Virus record (IMG/VR): IMGVR_UViG_3300035182_002586
Span: 363,585-427,584 of that record
Length of the DNA stretch: 64,000 bases
Reading direction: 5' to 3' (one strand)
Source: a virus
Below are positions 7,813 through 15,537 of the stretch, piece after piece; positions within the stretch are counted from its first letter, which is position 1; each line of letters opens with the position of its first letter. Under the pieces are notes generated by a model. It ran no database searches. It was not told the origin of the DNA and saw only the letters and a program-made list of their open reading frames with translations. The position numbers and the translations under genes were made by a program.

Positions 7813-8757
7813 TTAGGCAAGGTGTGGGGACAGCATATCGAGAATAACCTTACAAAACAGGAACAAGGGGATGACGAATCCTACGAACTTTCTAGGTGTG
7901 AGTACACCTGCACCTACATAGGGTCCAAAACTCGACCTGATTCCCGTTCCGAACTTCGGCTGCTGAAGACCACGGACGAAGTTGACGGTGGCTTTCGCGC
8001 GATCAAGCTGCTTGTCGAATTGGTCAGCCGCCGCGTTCATCGCCGCTTCGTACTTGCTTGCCTTGTCGATGCCGAGCGAAACGCCGCCGATGGAGTAGTC
8101 GAACTCGTCCGCCACCCAGTTGATGCGGAGCGCCTGTAGGGCGTGAATCTGCGCGGCCGTGAGCAGGAGCGTGGTCCACTCGCGTCGCTCACGCACCATC
8201 ACATCGACGCTCGGGAAGGGCGTGCGCGGCGGTGCCGAGACGATCATATCCAGACCGCGCTGGATGTACTCGTTCAGCTCTTCCTCTTCCCAGATGAAGC
8301 CGAAGACCCGGTTGAACTGCCGGATGGTCGTCTCGTGGGTCGGGGGGCGGAAGTGGTAATTGCGGTCAGGGGAGTTCGAGACGAGCATCCCGGATCGGTG
8401 GAGAACGAAGTTGTGCCAGTCCTCCGCTGTCAGATCATACATGTACTGTCTGGAGGGCAGACGTTCCACAGAGAGAACCTGTACAGAGGCACTGTGACTC
8501 GCAACCTTGGTGTCTGTGCTCAGTCTCTCCGTCTCTACCTTGGTGCGCGGGGTCAGAAACACCCGGTGACCACCAGTCAGGACAGACGAACCCTTGGAGG
8601 TCGTCACCTTGAGGATCGATTCCGGACCCACCTCAGCTCGATGAACGTGTAGGACGCGCTTCCACTCCGACTGACCCTCGGGGGAGACAGACTGCACACG
8701 CAACGACCCTTGTTCAAAGGCCGCTCGGATCTTCTCGCGTTGCAAGGGGCTCAGCAT
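7813..8757 (-). CDS. Split-intein C-half fused to C-extein of a virion protein
   Basis: 314 residues. ATG 8757 is chosen because AAGGAC lies 5 nt upstream. Residues 1-128 are the C-terminal part of an intein: block B-like TGGHRVFLTP (~61-70), block F-like YDLTAEDWHNFVLH (~107-120) and block G GMLVSN, with Ser129 as the +1 nucleophile. The penultimate residue is Ser rather than the usual His. Residues 129-314 are the C-extein, beginning SPDRNYHFRPP and ending with a hydrophobic segment. The partner is the gene at 9636-10142; trans-splicing would give a ~319-residue virion protein. The nuclease gene between them overlaps this one by 44 bp. Confidence 0.82.
   Translation of the reverse strand: MLSPLQREKIRAAFEQGSLRVQSVSPEGQSEWKRVLHVHRAEVGPESILKVTTSKGSSVLTGGHRVFLTPRTKVETERLSTDTKVASHSASVQVLSVERLPSRQYMYDLTAEDWHNFVLHRSGMLVSNSPDRNYHFRPPTHETTIRQFNRVFGFIWEEEELNEYIQRGLDMIVSAPPRTPFPSVDVMVRERREWTTLLLTAAQIHALQALRINWVADEFDYSIGGVSLGIDKASKYEAAMNAAADQFDKQLDRAKATVNFVRGLQQPKFGTGIRSSFGPYVGAGVLTPRKFVGFVIPLFLFCKVILDMLSPHLA
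8374..8757 (-). other. C-terminal split intein (128 residues)
   Basis: Codons 1-128 of the downstream half gene. The junction Asn128/Ser129 is at 8374/8373. It contains the N3-like TxxH region as well as the C-terminal splicing blocks, so the split is very early, leaving only ~35 residues to the N-half. This matches the 'atypically split' class known from phage metagenomes. Confidence 0.78.
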
Positions 8758-9679
8758 CGAAGTCCTTCTCCGTCCAGATGAGGAAGTCCCACCCCATGCG
8801 CGCTGCATAGGAAGAAGCTGCTTCGAGCCTGCGCGTCACACGGTGGTCCGGGGGGAGGCTCAGGGTCCAGCTCGCCTTCACTTCGACCAGAACGATGGAC
8901 CCGTCATGGTGGGTCACAAAGAAGTCGGGAAGGATCCAACGACCATCTGGCAGCTCTACCCGTGGCTCAAACAAGTACTCTTTCACAGACGGGTCACGAT
9001 CCAGAAGGCGCACCACAACCCGCTCATAGCTGCTGCGCGTCCAAATGAGTGCCCGTGTGCACTTCTTGGGGGACACCCACTCGCCGCGACCCCGCTGCCA
9101 CTTTTCGGGGTTGTCCAACATACGTTGTGTCTGCGCCGCAGACCGGAGCGCCCGCACATCCTCTCGGTGATGATACGCCAGAAGACGGCCACGCTCCTCA
9201 GGACGTTGCCACCTGCGAAGCGCGGATTCACGGCGGCGATGCTTTACATCGGGCCTCTGTGCGACAAGGCGTAGCGTTTCCCGCTCCTCAACAGACCGAA
9301 TACGACCACGGTGAAAGTCGAACGAGCCGGCCTCCCACGCTTTCTGCATCCGCAATGAGAGCCACGGCTTCTCTCGGCCCTTACCTGCACGGCCAACGAC
9401 AGCAGCGTTTGCGGCCCGGTTAGCTCTGGAGGCGTCGTTCCACGCTGCCTTGGTCAGTCGTTGTATGGCAGCGAGTGACAAGCCGGTCAGAGACATCATC
9501 CGCTTCCAGGGGGTCCCTGCGGCATGTAACTCTGTGACCAAAGCACTGCGTTTCTGGGCAACCCCCAAAGGAGGGCGACCGGGCTTTCGAAACACCTCCC
9601 AAGAAATACCGTGCTTCGCAAGCAACGGTACCAGTTCAGGGGGCGGGAGTAGTTCCGTGGATCGCCTCGTAGAGATCAC
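8714..9679 (-). CDS. TnsA-like PD-(D/E)XK homing endonuclease in fractured gene
   Basis: 321 residues. An N-terminal helix-turn-helix-like region and a long basic middle precede a C-terminal nuclease core: SSYERVVVRLLDRDP, LPDGRWILPDFFV, then VLVEVKASW. The E..D..E-x-K pattern matches TnsA-N/PD-(D/E)XK nucleases. It overlaps the N-extein gene (44 bp) and the C-intein gene (44 bp). It therefore occupies exactly the break of a split-intein gene, the 'fractured gene' arrangement known from environmental phage sequences. It presumably spreads the insertion. Confidence 0.75.
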   Translation of the reverse strand: MISTRRSTELLPPPELVPLLAKHGISWEVFRKPGRPPLGVAQKRSALVTELHAAGTPWKRMMSLTGLSLAAIQRLTKAAWNDASRANRAANAAVVGRAGKGREKPWLSLRMQKAWEAGSFDFHRGRIRSVEERETLRLVAQRPDVKHRRRESALRRWQRPEERGRLLAYHHREDVRALRSAAQTQRMLDNPEKWQRGRGEWVSPKKCTRALIWTRSSYERVVVRLLDRDPSVKEYLFEPRVELPDGRWILPDFFVTHHDGSIVLVEVKASWTLSLPPDHRVTRRLEAASSYAARMGWDFLIWTEKDFDAEPLATREDPSGL

Positions 9680-10142
9680 GGATAGTAACTACCATTTTCT
9701 CGCCCCCCACGTCAAGTTCGACCTCTTCCTCCCCACCTACACAGTTGTCGCGGAGCAGGATGCGCAGGCGGCGCATCAGGTCGCTCTCGATCTGCGTGAA
9801 CGTCGAGGTGCCCATGAGCGAGGCGGTCACCTTGTCGACGACCTCGAACTCCTGGAGCACCTGCTGGATCGCTGCCCCGACCGACTGCCTGAACGTCCAT
9901 CGGATGCGGTAGCTGCCGATGTTGGCGTCGAGAGGGATGATGATCGACGAGTAGTACTCGCCGACCGACGGGTTCACCGGCGTCCGCTTCGCGGGACCGA
10001 GGAGGACCTCCATCCCCGTCGTGTAGTCGTAGAGGGCGTAGGAGATCTCCGCGGCGTTCACCGGCACGTCAGACGACGAGACGAGGAAGATGTTGAGGTC
10101 CTCCCGCCCGAGCTGCTGACCCTTGTAGAACGCCGTGGACAT
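9636..10142 (-). CDS. N-extein of a virion protein fused to split-intein N-half
   Basis: 168 residues. Residues 1-133 form an Ig-like virion domain (GSYRIRWTFRQSV ... EFEVVDKVTASLM) followed by a helix ending RILLRDN. Cys134 begins an intein block A, CVGGEEEVELDVGG, and the protein stops 35 residues later. Joining Asn133 to Ser129 of the downstream half yields RILLRDNSPDRNYHFRPP, a continuous-looking virion sequence. On its own this half would be non-functional; splicing in trans is inferred. Confidence 0.8.
   Translation of the reverse strand: MSTAFYKGQQLGREDLNIFLVSSSDVPVNAAEISYALYDYTTGMEVLLGPAKRTPVNPSVGEYYSSIIIPLDANIGSYRIRWTFRQSVGAAIQQVLQEFEVVDKVTASLMGTSTFTQIESDLMRRLRILLRDNCVGGEEEVELDVGGEKMVVTIRDLYEAIHGTTPAP
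9639..9743 (-). other. N-terminal split intein (35 residues)
   Basis: Codons 134-168 of the upstream half gene, starting with the catalytic Cys (TGT, complement of 9741-9743). The block A pattern is C-V-G-G-x3-V-x-L-D-x-G-G. It ends TTPAP just before the stop. Such a short N-intein is unusual and is paired with a 128-residue C-half. Confidence 0.76.
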
Positions 10143-10146
10143 CGAT

Positions 10147-11262
10147 TCACTCTTCCGACATGCTCTTGAGCCCGTCGATCACCGACTTGATCTTTTTGTG
10201 ATCGACCTTCTGCGGGTTTGCTCCGGGAAGCTTCATGCCCTCCGGCAGGTCGAGATGCTGCTCCAGACTCTTGATCGTCGAGTCGATCTTCTTCTTGGAG
10301 ACTGCTTCGCCCTTTTCGAGCGCACGGGCGATCTCGTTCATCGAGCCGCCGCCCTGCGAGAATTCGTACAGCTTGTTCGAGAGGTCGCGCACTGCACCAG
10401 CATCACCCTTGTGCTTGTGCATCTTGTCGCCGCCGCTCTCCCCGCCCGACTCTTGGCCCTTGCTCTCTTCCTTCTTCTCGGGCTTGCCCTTTCCACCGGG
10501 CTTGCCGACGGTGTGCTTCGACTTGTCGGCTTTCGGGTGCTTCTTGAGGTAGGCGTCGAGCGCCTCCTGCGTCGGGAAGGTCGTGGCGGTCTTCTCCGTC
10601 GAGGCTTCGACGAAGCGCGCGACGACGTTGCGGACCGTGAGGGCGTGCTTGAACTCGAAGGCGGGATCGCGCGGCATGTTCTTGTCCTCGTACAAGGGGA
10701 TTTTTGCTTGCGGTTGGGGCACCAGGAGTACCCGGGGACGTAGCCCAAAGGCCCGGAAGGTCATGAGCCGAGTGTTCCCGCCCACGAGAACGGTGCTGCC
10801 ATCCGGCCGCTGGATGACCATGGGCGTTTCCATGCTGCCGCCCAGGCCAAGGATCAGGTCTCGGATGTCCTTGTCGTAGAGGCGGGCGTACTCGATCGCC
10901 TTGTCGATCGTATCGGTGCCCCACGAGTCCGTGTTCTGCATCGTGGACCACATGGCGTCCGAGAGCACCACCGTGGGGGCTGTCCTGGCTGCTTCGAGTA
11001 GGGCGTCACCGGGGACGCCTACGAGCTTGCCCGCGCGCTCGAACTCCTCCCGTTCGGCTTCGAGGTCGGGAAGCCTCCATGTGGTCTTGTGGGCGAGGAG
11101 GGAAGCGCAAGCGACCTCCAGTGGGGTCGGCTCGACGAACGCGTTGTGCACGGTCTGATACTCGTCTGGAGCCGCCCGCAGCGTGGCGCGCGGAACCATC
11201 ATCGTCTGCCCCGTGGCGAGGTGACGAACGAGCACGTCCTCTGCTGCCTGTCGCTGCGCCAC
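10147..11262 (-). CDS. ParB-like domain protein
   Basis: 371 residues. The GTG at 11262 has GGGAGG 4 nt upstream and overlaps the upstream TAG. Residues ~95-185 look like a ParB/sulfiredoxin-type domain, with PMVIQRPDGSTVLVGGNTRL (about 147-166) matching the conserved G-G-N/H-T-R box. Residues ~240-330 are a Lys/Gly/Glu-rich linker, and the end is a small charged helical domain. ParB-like domains bind or cut DNA or hydrolyse CTP. In this virion context the role is unknown; it may act on DNA in the particle. Confidence 0.68.
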   Translation of the reverse strand: MAQRQAAEDVLVRHLATGQTMMVPRATLRAAPDEYQTVHNAFVEPTPLEVACASLLAHKTTWRLPDLEAEREEFERAGKLVGVPGDALLEAARTAPTVVLSDAMWSTMQNTDSWGTDTIDKAIEYARLYDKDIRDLILGLGGSMETPMVIQRPDGSTVLVGGNTRLMTFRAFGLRPRVLLVPQPQAKIPLYEDKNMPRDPAFEFKHALTVRNVVARFVEASTEKTATTFPTQEALDAYLKKHPKADKSKHTVGKPGGKGKPEKKEESKGQESGGESGGDKMHKHKGDAGAVRDLSNKLYEFSQGGGSMNEIARALEKGEAVSKKKIDSTIKSLEQHLDLPEGMKLPGANPQKVDHKKIKSVIDGLKSMSEE

Positions 11263-12026
11263 TATTCCTCCCAACCGTACTTGCACTTGCGGGGGGTCAG
11301 ATCGTTCGGGTCGTACGCGAGAACCGCATCCAAAACCACAAACGGGTACTCTTGCTTGTACACGGGGCCGTTCTGGTAGCGCTGCCACTCCCAACGGACG
11401 ACCCACTCACCCGGCTGCCCGCCCTCACCTGCGATGCCCACCGCGTAGAAGTCGCCTACGTCGGACATGATCGGGCTGCGATCGGCTGGACCCACCCTCT
11501 GCTTGATCCCCCCGGGAAGGACCTGGAAGAACGTGAAGTTGATGGCGAAGGGAGCGTACCGGTCGCCCGAGTTGGTCCGGAGGTAGAACGGCAGCTCGTC
11601 TTTCGAGATGAACTGCCCCCACCGCAGCTCGATGTAGGGGGGAGGCGGGCACGGGCAGATCGGCGGAAGGTGCAGAACCTCGGCATACCCTGCGAGACTC
11701 GACGTGCCCTCCAACGGAAGGGGGACGCCTGCGTCGAAGAAAGAACCCTGGCCGTCAACGTCACCGCTCGTGAAGGCCCAGATGATGGCGGGACCAACGA
11801 GCGACACACCCCCCGTGCCGGCGGTCGTCCCCGACGCGTCGATACGCAGGGGGTCGTTGAGATCCCCTTGCCCGAACGTGTACCCCGAAACGTACCAGAC
11901 GTTACCAGGCGCGCTGAGCACGTCACCGGACCCAGAGACACCCTGGAGGATGTTCCGGACGATGAGAGGGACGACGCCGAGAAGCTCCCCAACGCCGCCG
12001 ACGGTGCCGCCAGCGTCAATCAGCAT
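11262..12026 (-). CDS. Virion structural protein
   Basis: 254 residues. The N-terminal half is Gly/Val-rich and low in charge, with beta-repeat-like text (SGTTAGTGGVSLVGPAI). A proline knot PPICPCPPPPY lies at ~125. The C-terminal half is Ig-like (GEWVVRWEWQRYQNGPVYKQ), similar in style to the other beta-sandwich virion proteins nearby. It is coupled to the ParB-like gene by a TAGTG overlap. No enzyme motif is seen. Confidence 0.66.
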   Translation of the reverse strand: MLIDAGGTVGGVGELLGVVPLIVRNILQGVSGSGDVLSAPGNVWYVSGYTFGQGDLNDPLRIDASGTTAGTGGVSLVGPAIIWAFTSGDVDGQGSFFDAGVPLPLEGTSSLAGYAEVLHLPPICPCPPPPYIELRWGQFISKDELPFYLRTNSGDRYAPFAINFTFFQVLPGGIKQRVGPADRSPIMSDVGDFYAVGIAGEGGQPGEWVVRWEWQRYQNGPVYKQEYPFVVLDAVLAYDPNDLTPRKCKYGWEE

Positions 12027-12039
12027 GGGAGGTCACGCC

Positions 12040-12423
12040 CTAGCTTTCGGTGGCGACGAGCTGTCCTGCGGGGAACCGCAACTGGTCATTGATGCCGATC
12101 GTCCGCGGAGACGAGAGGTTCGCGAAGTACAGCATGTTGCCCCCCGTCGGCGCGTCGAAGAGTGCGAAGGCGACGACAGTGCCGTACGGCGAAGACGCGA
12201 GCGGGAAGACCACATCTGCGCTACTCGCACAGACCTGACCCACCGGTGCGGCGAAAGGGGCAGGCTGACGGGTGTAACCCCCACCACTCACTTCCACACC
12301 ACCACCGCCTGAGGTTGGCGCCGTCGTGAAGAGGGCGACATAGACCGTGGCGGGGGGAGTGAACGGGATGTTGCGGAGGGCCGCGTTCAGAACAACCGTG
12401 TCGAGGTAGAGGCTCTTAGGCAT
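12040..12423 (-). CDS. Tail-fibre-type virion protein (paralogue of 14094 gene)
   Basis: 127 residues. It opens with a helix (YLDTVVLNAALRNIPFTPPA), then TVYVALFTTAPT, a GYTRQPAPFAAP segment and an ending GNMLYFANL...GINDQLRFPAG. This is the pattern of a widespread small phage tail-fibre/decoration family (L-N-A-x-L-R-N-x-x-x-T-x-P, Y-V-A-L-x-T-x-A-P-T, G-x-L-x-Y). The gene at 14094-14495 is a clear paralogue. Confidence 0.68.
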   Translation of the reverse strand: MPKSLYLDTVVLNAALRNIPFTPPATVYVALFTTAPTSGGGGVEVSGGGYTRQPAPFAAPVGQVCASSADVVFPLASSPYGTVVAFALFDAPTGGNMLYFANLSSPRTIGINDQLRFPAGQLVATES

Positions 12424-12456
12424 GGCTCTATGAGCCCCGGCGCACAAGAGGAAGAA

Positions 12457-12861
12457 CTAGACCGTGCCGGGTTTGACGAACGAAGGCTTGAGACCCTGTT
12501 CGATCGTCGGAGACGCTGGGAGGACGTCGTAGTCCTGTGCGAGGATTTGCTGCCCAACCGGGTAGGAGATGAGCAGACGCCAGTACCCCACAGCGCTCGG
12601 ACGGAACCGGACCCCGTAGAATCCAGGCGCTCCCGGGATGGCGTTCCAGTAGATCGACCCCGAAGTGGCCTTCACGTCCGAGATCGACGTGCCATCCACG
12701 AAGGGCCACGGCTGCGCTTCGTTGTTGTAGAAGAGGTTCATCACGAGCTGCGATGGGGTGAGCCCCACCACACGTGTGAACCCGTCCGTCTGGAAGAAGT
12801 CGGACTGGTCGAACACCAGAGTGTTGACGTAGACCTGACGACCACGTGTCGTGTTCGGCAT
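12457..12861 (-). CDS. Small beta-sandwich virion protein
   Basis: 134 residues. After ~40 residues of N-terminal strand and loop (TLVFDQSDFFQTDGF) it has an Ig-like pattern, GSIYWNAIPGAPGFYGVRF then GYWRLLISYPVGQQILAQDY. A similar pattern occurs in the N-extein protein at 9636. It lies between two tail-fibre-type paralogues, which suggests a fibre or baseplate component. Confidence 0.65.
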   Translation of the reverse strand: MPNTTRGRQVYVNTLVFDQSDFFQTDGFTRVVGLTPSQLVMNLFYNNEAQPWPFVDGTSISDVKATSGSIYWNAIPGAPGFYGVRFRPSAVGYWRLLISYPVGQQILAQDYDVLPASPTIEQGLKPSFVKPGTV

Positions 12862-12867
12862 CGCGGT

Positions 12868-13080
12868 TCAGCCTTTCGTCGGAACTACCCGCTGGAGCAC
12901 CACCGTTCCGAGGTCGATCGTGCCGGGCACCGGGATGGGAGAAGCTGCTGGGGGAGCTTGTCGCACCGGTTGGGGATCGGTCTTCCCGACGATGGCAGCG
13001 CTGAGGGACATGCAAAGACGCCCGGAGGCAGCGCAGTCCGCCCCACAGTCGATGTTCGCTTCGATTCCGATCTGGGCCAT
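12868..13080 (-). CDS. Small Cys-containing protein
   Basis: 70 residues from ATG 13080 (AGGA 5 nt upstream; an in-frame ATG at 13086 is the alternative). Three Cys occur early (NIDCGADCAASGRLC), followed by a Pro-rich linker and a beta-like end. It lies 6 bp upstream of the 134-residue virion gene. No family is recognised. Confidence 0.58.
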   Translation of the reverse strand: MAQIGIEANIDCGADCAASGRLCMSLSAAIVGKTDPQPVRQAPPAASPIPVPGTIDLGTVVLQRVVPTKG

Positions 13081-13087
13081 GTTCATC

Positions 13088-13684
13088 CTACGGGCGGCGC
13101 GGCGCCCGGACCTTGAGTTTCGGGAGTGCGGGAGAGTACATGATCTGACGCGGCGGGACGGCTGCCTTGCGGAATCCGGGTGCTGGCGTGTAGCGCACGA
13201 GCATCATGTTCGCCGTGACTGTGGCTCCGCTGCTCAGTGCTGCGTTGACCGGCTTCACGTAGATGGGGTTCGCCACCACCGTCGCGTCGCTGGTGAGGAT
13301 CACCGTCACCGAGTCCAGCTCCGTCAGAAGGGCCACCACTGCGGCCGTCGGAGAGAGAGCACCCGTAACGCCTACGGTGAGGAAGCCTGTGGCCCCTACC
13401 ACCGCATCCGGGAACATCGCTGCGTCTGCGGCGTACGTTGCCGTGCCGTCCGGACTCCCGCCCGCTGAGGGGGCGAGGTTCGAGAGGAGAGAGATCTGGA
13501 GAACCACCCCTGCGGACAAGTCCACGTCCGGAGCAAGCGCTGCGTCCAGAGAGTAGGTCGCCGTGGGGTCGGCCGTCGTCCCCGCTTCCGGTTCGAGCGC
13601 CGCATCCACGACGTACTGGATCGCGGTGTCTCCGAGATAGGAGGCATCGGGGAACAGGTCAGCAGTTACGTCGACGACAGGCAT
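13088..13684 (-). CDS. Repetitive Ala/Val-rich virion protein
   Basis: 198 residues. Four or five degenerate ~30-residue units follow the pattern AALxPxAx(n)ATYxxDAAL, for example AALEPEAGTTADPTATYSLD and AALAPDVDLS. The composition is low in Lys and Trp and rich in Ala, Val, Thr and Asp, as in fibre-like beta-repeat proteins. The basic end (KLKVRAPRRP) is shared in style with the next gene upstream, which has the same type of repeats. Confidence 0.62.
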   Translation of the reverse strand: MPVVDVTADLFPDASYLGDTAIQYVVDAALEPEAGTTADPTATYSLDAALAPDVDLSAGVVLQISLLSNLAPSAGGSPDGTATYAADAAMFPDAVVGATGFLTVGVTGALSPTAAVVALLTELDSVTVILTSDATVVANPIYVKPVNAALSSGATVTANMMLVRYTPAPGFRKAAVPPRQIMYSPALPKLKVRAPRRP

Positions 13685-14094
13685 CACGGCCTCCGGTGAA
13701 CAGTGAGTGTGTACGAGGGCGTGTTAGGGCCGGGAATCACCACCCCTGGACCGGGAACGACAGGGGGAGCAGCTCTAGGCTTCGCCTTCATGAGTGTCGG
13801 GACTGCGGTAAGTCCAGACGCACCCACTAGGGTGGAGGTCACGATCCGATAGAGTTCCAGGTCCGACGTGACCGTGGCTTCGGGCCGCAGATCGGCCACA
13901 GAGGTGTTGAGGGGGAAGGGGTCGGACGCGAAGCTCGCGTCCCCGCTGGGGGTGGCAACGAGGTCCGTTGCCACCCCACCCCCAGGGACCATACCAGAAG
14001 CGGGGGAAAAGGCCGCGATGAGGACGTAGGAAGCAGTGGCACCCACCGAAGCGGATGCCCCTGCCTCCAACCCCGCCGTGACCTCGACCTGCAT
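13684..14094 (-). CDS. Repetitive virion protein, sibling of 13088 gene
   Basis: 136 residues from ATG 14094, which overlaps the upstream stop (ATGA). The repeats resemble those of the neighbour (EAGASASVGATASYVLIAAF, RPEATVTSDLELYRIV). A Pro/Gly-rich stretch and a basic tail TVHRRP end the protein. Its stop is coupled to the next gene. Together with the neighbour it looks like a duplicated fibre or collar component. Confidence 0.62.
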   Translation of the reverse strand: MQVEVTAGLEAGASASVGATASYVLIAAFSPASGMVPGGGVATDLVATPSGDASFASDPFPLNTSVADLRPEATVTSDLELYRIVTSTLVGASGLTAVPTLMKAKPRAAPPVVPGPGVVIPGPNTPSYTLTVHRRP

Positions 14095-14495
14095 CAGGTC
14101 TCGGTGACGGTGAGCGCGCCCGTGCCGAACGACACCTGGTCGCCCGTGCCCACGGTCTTGCTCGTGCCGAGCGCGCCGTAGTAGAGCGCGTTGCCCGCCG
14201 TCGGGTCGTCGAGGATCGCCATCGCGACGATGGTGCCGTAGGGCGCCGTCGCGACCGGGTACACGACCGGAGCCGAGTTCGCCACCGCGCCTGCCGGCGA
14301 CGGAGCGCCGAACGTGATGGCCTGGCGCGCGTACGCCGTGCCAACAGTGGTGACCTCGGTGCCCGAGCCGACCGCGTTCGTCGGGGCCACCGTGTAGAGC
14401 GCCGCGTAGACCGTCACGGGTGACGTGTAGCTCGTGTTGCGGAGGACCGCGTTGACGATTGCGCTGCGGAGATAGTCGTTCTTGGCGTTGGCCAT
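14094..14495 (-). CDS. Tail-fibre-type virion protein (paralogue of 12040 gene)
   Basis: 133 residues with AAAGGAG upstream. It shares the family layout of the 12040 protein: AIVNAVLRNTSYTSPVTVYA, ALYTVAPTN, TAYARQAITFGAPS, GTIVAMAILDDPTAGNALYY, GTGDQVSFGTGAL. The two are divergent in sequence but co-linear, so the duplication is old. The likely role is a small tail fibre or decoration subunit. Confidence 0.7.
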   Translation of the reverse strand: MANAKNDYLRSAIVNAVLRNTSYTSPVTVYAALYTVAPTNAVGSGTEVTTVGTAYARQAITFGAPSPAGAVANSAPVVYPVATAPYGTIVAMAILDDPTAGNALYYGALGTSKTVGTGDQVSFGTGALTVTET

Positions 14496-14559
14496 TGCTC
14501 AGGGCTCCTTTGACAGAGGGGGTCGCCCTGATCGTCTTCACAACGAGAATATCGATCCG

Positions 14560-15102
14560 CTACTCCGTTACCGGACGCGCCTTCCAACGCTCGATGTACT
14601 CGATCGCCGCACGAAGAACCTGAGGGTCTTCCTTCGCGTACCCGATCATCACGTTGCAGCTCCAGTGGATGAGACCCCTCACACACTTGCCGCAGGACTT
14701 CCGGTCAGCACAGCAGCTTCGATCGTGGTCCACGACCACAGAGTCCAACTGCTTGCCCGAACGCTCCATGGCCCCACCACAGAGCGCACAGAGCCCCTTC
14801 TGCGCTCCCCACATCGCATCGAAGTCGATGTTGAAGCGACCCTTCCGCTGCATCGCCCGAAACTGGTCCGGGTTCCGCAGTTGCCAGGCACGAGAGATCG
14901 CTGACGCCCGACCGGGGTTGGCGTCACGCCACGCCTTCGATCGGGCGTTCGCTTTTTCAGGGTTGGCCGCCGCACGAGCGGCGTTCTCTCTGTTCACACA
15001 CGTCTTACAAGCCCCACGAGGCTTCCCCAACCTCTTGGAGACCTTGTGGAAGTCCTTCTCTTCATCCTGAGGTACGCCGCACTTTGTACAGATGCGCTGC
15101 AT
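14560..15102 (-). CDS. Endonuclease VII-like homing nuclease
   Basis: 180 residues from ATG 15102. The N-terminus has a CTKCG...CKTC zinc finger. The C-terminal half has the recombination endonuclease VII signature: CALCGG (105-110), VVVDHD (122-127), then VRGLIHWSCNVMIG (141-154). T4 endonuclease VII resolves branched DNA, but isolated copies like this act as mobile nucleases. An AATAAAGTTC box lies just upstream. It interrupts a run of virion genes. Confidence 0.75.
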   Translation of the reverse strand: MQRICTKCGVPQDEEKDFHKVSKRLGKPRGACKTCVNRENAARAAANPEKANARSKAWRDANPGRASAISRAWQLRNPDQFRAMQRKGRFNIDFDAMWGAQKGLCALCGGAMERSGKQLDSVVVDHDRSCCADRKSCGKCVRGLIHWSCNVMIGYAKEDPQVLRAAIEYIERWKARPVTE

Positions 15103-15125
15103 ACAACGAATGCCAGATAAGAACT

Positions 15126-15401
15126 TTATTGCATGTGGCAGATGCTTTTCAACGATTTTACGTTGTGGGCATAAGGCTGCGCGGCCACCTTGCCGGTGTT
15201 GTTGAACCACGCGGTCTTCAGCTCGTCGACGTTCGAGATCGACGTGTCGAAGAAGAAGTAGATCCGCCCGTCGTACCGCTCGTGCCGGATCAACTCCACG
15301 CCTGCTGTCTGCAAGTACGCGGCGAAGTACAGGTCGGGCGTGCAGAACTCGTTCGGCTTCGTGGCCGGGCCACGACCGTTGCCATTCCTGGGCATCGACA
15401 T
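15126..15401 (-). CDS. DUF5659-like small protein
   Basis: 91 residues. The pattern TPDLYFAAYLQTAGVELI, RIYFFFDTS, LKTAWFNNT and a final LKSICHMQ matches small phage proteins of the DUF5659 type (Y-x-A-x-Y-L, F-x-F, then LKS near the end), whose function is unknown. GAGG lies 8 nt before the ATG. Confidence 0.6.
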   Translation of the reverse strand: MSMPRNGNGRGPATKPNEFCTPDLYFAAYLQTAGVELIRHERYDGRIYFFFDTSISNVDELKTAWFNNTGKVAAQPYAHNVKSLKSICHMQ

Positions 15402-15492
15402 CTATGCATCCTCATCTCGGCGCGAAGGATCGTGCCGGCTATTCTGACTCCCGATTCGCTATCCAGATTCGATTCAGATCTTCATCTTGGGG

Positions 15493-15535
15493 GAACGAAG
15501 AGGGCCGCCCCCTTGCGTGGAAGCGGCCCTCGTTC
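15493..15535 (-). terminator. Stem-loop terminator after virion gene
   Basis: Arms GAACGAAGAGGGCCGC and GCGGCCCTCGTTC with a 14-nt loop, placed directly after the stop of the 368-residue virion gene. The stem is strong but the following T-run is poor, so it may work as a factor-dependent or bare-hairpin terminator. Confidence 0.6.
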
Positions 15536-15537
15536 GA

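Noticed and set aside
9636-10142. Reading the N-extein gene as a complete small virion protein
   Set aside because: It ends 35 residues after an intein block A, and the downstream gene starts with the matching intein C-half, so the complete product needs both.
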